Of a DNA stretch of 17,758 nucleotides, positions 15,501 through 17,758 are shown piece by piece; positions within the stretch are counted from its first letter, which is position 1, and each line of letters opens with the position of its first letter. The DNA is from Oscillospiraceae bacterium (GTDB lineage: Bacteria; Bacillota; Clostridia; Oscillospirales; Oscillospiraceae), in contig JAGBGB010000001.1 in NCBI GenBank assembly GCA_017936205.1, positions 1 to 17,758 on the forward strand, given 5' to 3'. The notes under the pieces were generated by a model. The model made no database searches. It had not been told where the DNA came from and saw only the letters and a program-made list of their open reading frames with translations. Made by a program: the position numbers and the translations under genes.

Positions 15501-17758
15501 ACGCATTTTTGAACTTTAAAGCCTCCAATGCGGAGATCTTCCAGGTACGCTTCAAGCTTGAGGGAACTGTTCCTTACGGCAACTATGATCCCGGGGTGTA
15601 TTTGACCTATCTCCCCTCCGGCTCTGATAAGTGGAGCGGAAACTCTTCCGATACCAACCAGTGGAAGGAGACTATCAAGATACCCATACCTCCGGAATGT
15701 ATGAAGGGCGGCAGCTTAGAGGGGCAATATGTGACCTTGACCTTTGATCTGAAGGATAAGAAGATCTCCACCTGTGGCACCATTAAGGCTGTATGCTTTA
15801 ACTTCGGGTATATGCGAGAGGGCAAAGCCACCGTTGACTACATTTATGTTGGCAGAAAAACCCACAGCCTCTACTTTGGCTTCGGTAAGGACGGTTCCGC
15901 TTCCCATTATGTTGAGGGGGCATACGGTGGACACGCCTTTGATGCACCGAATGATCCCGCATGGGCAACAGCCTGCACCAATGAGGCAGGAGGCTACTAC
16001 AAGTTAGACCCCGTTGAGGGTACCATGACCCTCTATACAGGGGCGGATTACACAGGAACCTTGGGACAGGGAGAAAGTAACGGAGCCTATTTGGGAACCT
16101 CCGCTGCTTCTCATGAATATGCCTATGCAGCCAAGGATATGCACCATCCTCTGTCCTACGACCCCTCACAGGCAGAAATTGTGGAGGTCCGCTTCAAAAC
16201 CGAGGCCTTAGCTGCCCAGGAAGGGAAGGAGCCGATCATTGCGCTTATGGCGGTCCAGGAAACCGACGGTGTGACCTCTGCCAACTCCTCTGCCAATGCC
16301 CCCTTCCAAATTGCCAACGATCAATGGCAGACGGTGCAGATCCCCATCAATGACAGCCTAAAGAATGCTGACTATTTAAAGTCTCTGGGGCTTCGCTTCC
16401 TCTTTACTAAGAATCAGAACCCGGGGGAATTTGCAAGGATCATTGTGGACTATATCTATGTAGGCAAAAAGGCAGAAGCTCCCTCTACACTCTTTATTGG
16501 CTTTACCAACAAGGACACAGACAGGGAACGCTACATGAGTGCCACCTACGGCAATGTGAATTTGGATGCCGGTGGCTGGGTCAACAGCGGACGCATTGCA
16601 GCACCCGTATTTTCCTCCGCAGGTGAGGGGACCATGACCTTGAAGGTCAATGCAGACGCGGACCAAGGAGCACTCTATGTACAGGCCTCCCCCTCTATGA
16701 ATAAGCCACTTACCATGGAGTACGACACCAAGAATGCAGAGGTTGTCCAGCTCCGTTTCAAGCTGAAGAACTTCAAGGCTTACTCCGAGCCGAAGGTGGG
16801 GCTGTACTTCTATGCAACGACAATGACCCATCCCATGGGCACAGATTCTCTTAAGAATGCTGCAACGGAATTCTATTATCCCACAGCAGAGGAACTGAAC
16901 AGGGATACCTATATTACCGTGACCTATCCCGTCAGCGATGATGTAAAGGCTGTGGAGAAGATCACCGCCCTCCGCCTTGTTTTCTCGGGGATAGAGAGCA
17001 TCAGCTCCACGGAAACCGGTGTGATTACCCTCGATTATATCTATGTAGGACCCACTGCCAACGTCCCCACAGGCTCTGCACGGGTTACCTTCGTAGACGG
17101 GGACGGAGAGATCCTGGAGACGCAAACCGTCGTAAAGGGAGATACTGTTGCTTACACAGGGCCTGCCCCAACTAAGGCACCTACCCAGGACGCGCACTAT
17201 GCCTTTACGGGCTGGGACAAGGCTCTGACCAATATCCAAGCCGATACCACCGTAACGGCACAGTTTACCGCTACCGCTCACAGCTACACCTATGCCAAGG
17301 TGGATAATAACAACCACAAGGGGACATGTTCCTGTGGCTATACCATGACCGCTGCCCATGGCTGGAACAGCGGTGTCGTCACCACACAGCCCGCTTGTAC
17401 TGCCACCGGCGTAAAGACCTATACCTGTGCAACCTGTAAGGGCACCAAGACTGAGACTGTAGCTGCCCTGGGTCATAGCTATACCACTAAGGTCGCTGCC
17501 CCCACCTGTACCGCCCAGGGCTATACCACCCACACCTGTAGCCGTTGCTCTCACAGCTACAAAGATACCTATGTTGCAGCGAAGGGACATACAGAAGTTA
17601 TCGACAAGGCTGTAGCAGCCACTTGTACCGCAGCCGGTAAGACTGAGGGCAAGCACTGCTCTGTCTGTAATGCCGTCCTCGTTGCACAGCAGACCGTCCC
17701 TGCAAAGGGACATACCGAGGTCATCGACAAAGCGGTACCCGCAACCTGCACCACTGCC
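12545..17758 (+). CDS. Secreted polysaccharide lyase family 8 (PL8) protein, second paralog, 3' end beyond window
   Basis: 1738 codons without a stop; the gene continues past the window edge. ATG at 12545 follows AAGGA (12531-12535) by nine bases and starts a signal peptide with a long Leu-rich core, likely cut after A28 (AQA|A). It is colinear with the first paralog over nearly its whole length. Seen PL8 features: W190-W191 in WWNW, N249 (SNRRTRL), H299, Y308 and R363, which reproduce the Asn-His-Tyr-Arg catalytic set (N to H spacing 50, H to Y spacing 9), plus E478 and N481 in ESINGAN, FVGGVEL, and KKSYFMFDDEIVCVGS. This paralog therefore looks catalytically competent. Downstream are three modules (about 902-1108, 1109-1315, 1316-1505), an InlB B-repeat-like domain (1513-1577, with GWD and TAQF), and Cys-rich repeats from 1579 onward. 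Third positions are richer in G/C than in the first paralog. A wall-anchor signal could lie beyond the edge. Confidence 0.94.
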   Translation, partial: MLKKVLCLFLLLSLLLPVMQQILPSAQAATYTTADWDALRNNYKVSICGDDTVDWTDPEIQKIVGVTNSSGVTTSGISYNGGKYWLDLEKNRSNAGRIFGSTNITITVSSDTMRKQFVYLMYMAKAYGTRGSVYTYKDSSGNLVTLDLYQNQELRDAIFYGLQKGSDAFYNYDTWYAQKTSSAASTNYSWWNWAFGAPVEILQTLLVMYPYKTTAEKNTANEIIATCRTMIDTIRPNNDGKTDETTLSNRRTRLRICGMISALKQDTALIEQTRTNLVNFLEKNDGGNGVQADYSYVAHNDFAYEGCYGVQALCERIIGSYYVMSGTAFELSASNKHNQVEWILRTFMPAMHNGTMMMQSNGRFPAGGLSYGRSAITAALQLLGCFEAEDDLRLIQFIRSAVVRDTEEETKKLYSALAVKLGNVMLVQKLKECVFLHNIPEDQGTYAQMRYRNDRAVQHTANYTVGLAMSSRRIATHESINGANRYGWYIGDGALYVYNDKTDITYDQYGTNFNRYANMYRIPGTTEENSVSRKPVSQKKSYFPGMTYTASGWTQDKNKDGVDAGAFVGGVELDGQFIAAAMDFEAYSWTSAESAVEKAEIKSPVERNNLKQVMTSDLTAKKSYFMFDDEIVCVGSDIDFSTRDHSVYTYVDNRELTETTTVNGVTTYGTEDIIVDGVTLEKVNSFSTKKYTDPQWVYAGNFGGYVFPKGGNVTIKKAFRESSADGDDTNDSFNDYTLGDTAPNGKHSFLEMWVDHGVKPVNGSYSYVMLPGMTAEETQAYNKSPDITIVKNTTSLHVVKENTLGITAMVFWKAGTYGDITVDKPMIVMVRERDGMYTVTASDPTQEMTSGTITINRNLHSHDLSSRLTVSGTSKMTLKLNFSGAKGQSITGEFSIADTQQLMFDFNKVTAGKYQDNLYGYKNYANVSNWAPMRIATDALKISDGKLTFPLTTEKDSSGNPTYWNTYIQPSNSPTNFVWNSNYTDNAFLNFKASNAEIFQVRFKLEGTVPYGNYDPGVYLTYLPSGSDKWSGNSSDTNQWKETIKIPIPPECMKGGSLEGQYVTLTFDLKDKKISTCGTIKAVCFNFGYMREGKATVDYIYVGRKTHSLYFGFGKDGSASHYVEGAYGGHAFDAPNDPAWATACTNEAGGYYKLDPVEGTMTLYTGADYTGTLGQGESNGAYLGTSAASHEYAYAAKDMHHPLSYDPSQAEIVEVRFKTEALAAQEGKEPIIALMAVQETDGVTSANSSANAPFQIANDQWQTVQIPINDSLKNADYLKSLGLRFLFTKNQNPGEFARIIVDYIYVGKKAEAPSTLFIGFTNKDTDRERYMSATYGNVNLDAGGWVNSGRIAAPVFSSAGEGTMTLKVNADADQGALYVQASPSMNKPLTMEYDTKNAEVVQLRFKLKNFKAYSEPKVGLYFYATTMTHPMGTDSLKNAATEFYYPTAEELNRDTYITVTYPVSDDVKAVEKITALRLVFSGIESISSTETGVITLDYIYVGPTANVPTGSARVTFVDGDGEILETQTVVKGDTVAYTGPAPTKAPTQDAHYAFTGWDKALTNIQADTTVTAQFTATAHSYTYAKVDNNNHKGTCSCGYTMTAAHGWNSGVVTTQPACTATGVKTYTCATCKGTKTETVAALGHSYTTKVAAPTCTAQGYTTHTCSRCSHSYKDTYVAAKGHTEVIDKAVAATCTAAGKTEGKHCSVCNAVLVAQQTVPAKGHTEVIDKAVPATCTTA
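15248..17062 (+). repeat. Three tandem beta-rich modules inside the second PL8 gene
   Basis: Modules begin at 15248, 15869 and 16490. They open with LMFDF, LYFGF and LFIGF and close with DYIYVGR, DYIYVGK and DYIYVGP. The first two are each 207 residues, the third about 190. They match the modules of the first paralog one to one, so the triplication is older than the duplication of the whole gene. Confidence 0.75.
17278..17758 (+). repeat. Cys-rich (CxxC) tandem protein repeats at the 3' end of the second PL8 gene
   Basis: Successive units each carry one lone Cys (PACTA, PTCTA, ATCTA, ATCTT), then a CxxC pair (CATC, CSRC, CSVC), then a Gly-His near the unit boundary. Units are about 38-41 residues. 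The last two copies start with the same GHTEVIDKAV stretch, exactly 123 bases apart (aligned at 17582 and 17705), and are close at the DNA level. The array is still running at the window edge. Confidence 0.8.

Noticed and set aside
16376..17713. Long open frame of 445 codons on the minus strand
   Set aside because: It is antisense to the Cys-rich and module regions of the second lyase. It owes its length to the repetitive, G/C-rich third positions of that gene, and its translation is low-complexity with no recognisable domain.

Overview
The window looks like a chromosomal segment of a low-to-moderate GC Firmicute, most likely a gut-type Clostridia (Oscillospiraceae/Lachnospiraceae-like). Grounds: strong AGGAGG-type ribosome binding sites, sigma-A type promoters, a Gate-domain membrane protein of a clostridial type, a P1B ATPase whose metal-binding domain is a separate small protein, and giant secreted polysaccharide lyases with InlB-type and Cys-rich C-terminal repeats. 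Species cannot be fixed from the sequence. No tRNA, rRNA, CRISPR array or insertion sequence was seen.

Left part (1-2833, minus strand): a nitroreductase, a flavin reductase-like protein and proline--tRNA ligase (proS, cut by the window start) lie head to tail behind a clear promoter upstream of the nitroreductase. A weak terminator-like hairpin sits between the first two genes. Next, on the plus strand, is a lone Gate-domain membrane protein (2983-4140) with its own extended -10 promoter. It converges on a metal-resistance operon, and one 13-bp hairpin (4159-4191) can end transcription from both sides.

Middle (4196-6806, minus strand): a three-gene metal-efflux operon in the order HMA-domain metal-binding protein, P1B-type Zn/Cd/Pb-like ATPase, ArsR-family repressor. 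Its promoter is followed by a perfect 14-bp inverted repeat, the probable ArsR operator. The -35 box overlaps the -35 box of a divergent promoter that reads into the next gene.

Right part (6904-17758, plus strand): two tandem paralogous secreted polysaccharide lyases of family PL8 (hyaluronate/chondroitin/xanthan lyase fold), of 1651 and at least 1738 residues (the second runs off the window). A small TIGR04076-like gene lies between them. Both lyases carry, after the PL8 domains, three copies of an approximately 185-210-residue module that I do not recognise, then an InlB B-repeat-like domain, then Cys-rich CxxC repeats (short in the first, extended in the second). The second paralog keeps the PL8 catalytic set Asn/His/Tyr/Arg. 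The first appears to have Tyr where the catalytic Asn should be. The second also uses visibly more G/C at third codon positions. The lyases would cleave an extracellular acidic polysaccharide; the substrate cannot be told from this window, which shows no transporter or unsaturated-uronyl hydrolase.
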